In this document: positions 62,129-64,000 of the stretch, piece by piece | Numbering within the stretch: the stretch's first letter is position 1 | Layout: each line of letters begins with the position of its first letter | Assembly: GCF_000429185.2 (NCBI RefSeq) | Contig: NZ_AUBJ02000001.1 | Coordinates: forward strand, 1,736,001-1,800,000 | Origin: Actinoalloteichus caeruleus DSM 43889 | Lineage (GTDB): Bacteria > Actinomycetota > Actinomycetes > Mycobacteriales > Pseudonocardiaceae | Length of the DNA stretch: 64,000 nucleotides | Direction of reading: 5' to 3' | The notes under the pieces: generated by a model | Database searches by the model: none | What the model was told of the DNA's origin: nothing | The model's input: only the letters and a program-made list of their open reading frames with translations | Made by a program: the position numbers and the translations under genes

Positions 62129-62407
62129 CCGAGGACGTTAACAAGCTTCACAGATCAGGGCGAAGTTTTCACAACACTTGGCAGCCAGGAGAGGTAGCAG
62201 CGGCCGGTTCGCGGTGCCACGATTTCGGTGAGGGCGTCACAAGCTTCACAGGAAGGGACGGGAACCAGCCGAGGAGCGGGCCCCCACCGGAAGCCCCGGC
62301 CGGGGAACTCGTCCTCCTCGGAGGCGTTCCGCCACCGGCCGGCGAGGTGGTGGCCGCGCCGAACCGCCCGGCGCCCGCCGCCCACTCGAGGGACCTCAGG
62401 GAGAGTG
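62129..62407. promoter_or_regulatory. Divergent regulatory region with repeated ACAAGCTTCACAG sites
   Basis: Between the RamB/ScfR-type gene and prpD. The 13-mer ACAAGCTTCACAG occurs exactly at 62141-62153 and 62239-62251, each around an AAGCTT core; a related TTTTCACAACACTT lies at 62167-62180. One site abuts the regulator start, the other lies 157 bases before prpD. They are good candidates for the regulator's binding sites at both promoters. Confidence 0.65.
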
Positions 62408-63889
62408 ATGATCGACCACGTGGTGCGCACCTACCCGTCAGCCGAGCCCCTGCCCAGGGAGGAACAGCTGGCCTGGAAGCTGGCGGCCGTGGCCACCGAC
62501 CCGGTGGCCGTCGAGCCCGAGGTCACCGAGATGGTGATCAACCGGGTCATCGACAACGCGGCGGTGGCCGCGGCGTCCCTGGCGCGTCGCCCCGTGCTCG
62601 CGGCCCGGGACCAGGCCACCCGGCACCCCGCCTCGCCGGGGGCGGTGGTGTTCGGCACGGCCGGCCGGTACTCGCCGGAGTGGGCGGCCTGGGCGAACGG
62701 GGTGGCGGTCCGGGAGCTGGACTTCCACGACACGTTCCTCGCCGCCGACTACTCCCACCCGGGGGACAACATCCCGCCCGTGCTCGCGGTCGCCCAGCAC
62801 ACCGGGGCCACCGGGGCGGACCTCGTCCGGGGGATCGCCGCCGGCTACGAACTCCAGGTCAACCTGGTGCGCGGCATCTGCCTGCACGAGCACAAGATCG
62901 ACCACATCGCCCACCTGGGCCCCTCCGCCGCCGGCGGGATCGGCGCCCTGCTCGGCCTGGACACCGCCACCGCCCACCAGGCGATCGGGCAGGCCCTGCA
63001 CACGACCACGACCACCCGGCAGTCCCGCAAGGGGGAGATCTCCTCGTGGAAGGCCTACGCGCCCGCCTTCGCCGGCAAGGTCGCCGTGGAGGCGGTGGAC
63101 CGGGCGATGCGCGGTGAGGGCGCGCCCAGCCCGGTCTACGAGGGTGAGGACGGGGTCATCGCCTGGCTGCTCGGCGGTCCCGAGGCCCGGTACACGGTCC
63201 CGCTGCCCGCCCCCGGCGAACCGAAGCGGGCCATCCTCGCCACCTACACCAAGGAGCACTCCGCCGAGTACCAGAGCCAGGCGTTGATCGACCTCGCCCG
63301 CCGGCTGGGTCCGAGGATCGGCGACACCGACAAGGTGGTCCGGGTGCTGATCCGCACCAGCCACCACACCCACCACGTCATCGGTTCCGGCTCCGGAGAC
63401 CCGCAGAAGTACGACCCGAACGCCAGCCGGGAAACCCTCGACCACTCGATCCCCTACATCTTCGCCGTCGCCCTGCAGGACGGCAGCTGGCACCACCAGC
63501 GCTCCTACGAACGCTCCCGCGCCACCCGCCCGGACACCGTCGAGTTGTGGCGTCGGGTGAGCACCGTGGAGGACCCGGAGTGGACCCGGCGCTACCACGC
63601 CCCGGAACCCGCGTTCGGGGGTCGGGTCGAGGTCGAACTCGCCGACGGCACGGTGCTCGCCGACGAGATCGCGGTGGCCGACGCGCACCCGGCGGGCGCC
63701 CGCCCCTTCGCCAGGGAGCAGTACGTGGCGAAGTTCCGGGAGCTCGCCGACGGGGTGGTGCCCTCGGAGGACCAGGACCGCTTCCTCGACGCGGTCACCC
63801 GGTTGCCGGAGCTCGACGCGGCGGAGGTGGCGGCCCTCGCGCTCCCCTCGCTCTCCGACCCGGCGCCCGCGACGAAGGGGATCTTCTGA
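62408..63889 (+). CDS. prpD: 2-Methylcitrate dehydratase
   Basis: A 493-residue MmgE/PrpD-family enzyme that dehydrates 2-methylcitrate to 2-methyl-cis-aconitate in propionyl-CoA breakdown. Family stretches: [71 protein letters not shown] and the C-terminal [18 protein letters not shown] at 62408, shortly after GGGAGAG. Its stop overlaps the prpB start (TGATG). A propionate pathway beside a methylmalonyl-using PKS may be coincidence or mark the cluster edge. Confidence 0.95.
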   Translation: MIDHVVRTYPSAEPLPREEQLAWKLAAVATDPVAVEPEVTEMVINRVIDNAAVAAASLARRPVLAARDQATRHPASPGAVVFGTAGRYSPEWAAWANGVAVRELDFHDTFLAADYSHPGDNIPPVLAVAQHTGATGADLVRGIAAGYELQVNLVRGICLHEHKIDHIAHLGPSAAGGIGALLGLDTATAHQAIGQALHTTTTTRQSRKGEISSWKAYAPAFAGKVAVEAVDRAMRGEGAPSPVYEGEDGVIAWLLGGPEARYTVPLPAPGEPKRAILATYTKEHSAEYQSQALIDLARRLGPRIGDTDKVVRVLIRTSHHTHHVIGSGSGDPQKYDPNASRETLDHSIPYIFAVALQDGSWHHQRSYERSRATRPDTVELWRRVSTVEDPEWTRRYHAPEPAFGGRVEVELADGTVLADEIAVADAHPAGARPFAREQYVAKFRELADGVVPSEDQDRFLDAVTRLPELDAAEVAALALPSLSDPAPATKGIF

Positions 63890-64000
63890 TGCTGTACTCG
63901 ACGACCTCGGCGGCCGAGAAGCGGTCGGCGTTCCGCGCCGACCTGGCGTCGGGGCGGCTGCTCCGGTACCCCGGCGCCTTCAACCCGTTGTCCGCGCGGC
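63889..64000 (+). CDS. prpB: Methylisocitrate lyase, N-terminal part (cut by window)
   Basis: 37 codons are visible; KRSAFRADLASGRLLRYPGA then FNPLSA matches the start of PrpB/isocitrate-lyase-family enzymes, which split 2-methylisocitrate to pyruvate and succinate. Translation is coupled to prpD through TGATG. The call rests on this short match plus gene order. Confidence 0.85.
   Translation, partial: MLYSTTSAAEKRSAFRADLASGRLLRYPGAFNPLSAR

Overview
The window is very GC-rich, with genes packed into overlapping operons, SARP, LAL and PAS-LuxR regulators, a DUF397/XRE pair and a RamB/ScfR-type regulator. This points to a filamentous actinomycete, probably of the Pseudonocardiales/Streptomyces type; the genus cannot be told from the sequence. 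Most of it is one side of a large modular polyketide cluster.

Layout. 1-25767 (- strand): three type I PKS genes. Transcription runs right to left: a loading protein (CoA ligase-ACP) fused to module 1 (KS-AT-DH-ER-KR-ACP, methylmalonyl) and module 2 (KS-AT-KR-ACP, methylmalonyl); then module 3 (KS-AT-DH-ER-KR-ACP, malonyl); then module 4 (KS-AT-DH-KR-ACP, malonyl) and the start of module 5, cut by the window edge. 26021-28257 (+): a chorismatase and a class II DAHP synthase, divergent from the PKS and the obvious source of a chorismate-derived starter acid. The loading module has no enoylreductase, which favours 3-hydroxybenzoate over the dihydroxycyclohexene acid of FK506/rapamycin. 28273-30461 (-): a SARP-ATPase regulator behind a perfect palindrome. 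30660-32555: a type I-E-like CRISPR array without cas genes, with an intact IS3-family element in one spacer. 33286-35403: a second, short SARP regulator and a membrane protein.

35797-42003: a visibly lower-GC island with an OSBS-like enolase, an HTH/TPR regulator, a Gfo/Idh/MocA dehydrogenase, a DegT-type aminotransferase and a NUDIX hydrolase, closed by a strong hairpin. It looks like a small separate pathway. 42170-42728 holds gene debris (a 30-residue membrane-protein fragment, a headless XRE regulator) and an intact DUF397 gene. This probably marks a cluster border.

42729-51625 (-): a regulatory operon of one PAS-LuxR and three LAL genes, the set known from polyene macrolide clusters. 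51958-59253 (-): a sugar operon with UDP-glucose 6-dehydrogenase, a macrolide-type glycosyltransferase, a GT2 glycosyltransferase, a pyranose 2-oxidase-like flavoenzyme, a Gfo/Idh dehydrogenase and a degenerate relative of it. Together these suggest a glycosylated, possibly glucuronylated, aryl-primed polyketide. 59528-60613 holds small uncertain genes. 60722-64000 is a methylcitrate-cycle locus (RamB/ScfR-type regulator, prpD, start of prpB).

Caution: several genes (two PKSs, a SARP, a LAL, the flavoenzyme, small ORFs) are broken by single-base frame changes. Almost all are in the same direction and at or beside short G/C runs. They look like sequence errors rather than pseudogenes, and the genes are annotated as single units.
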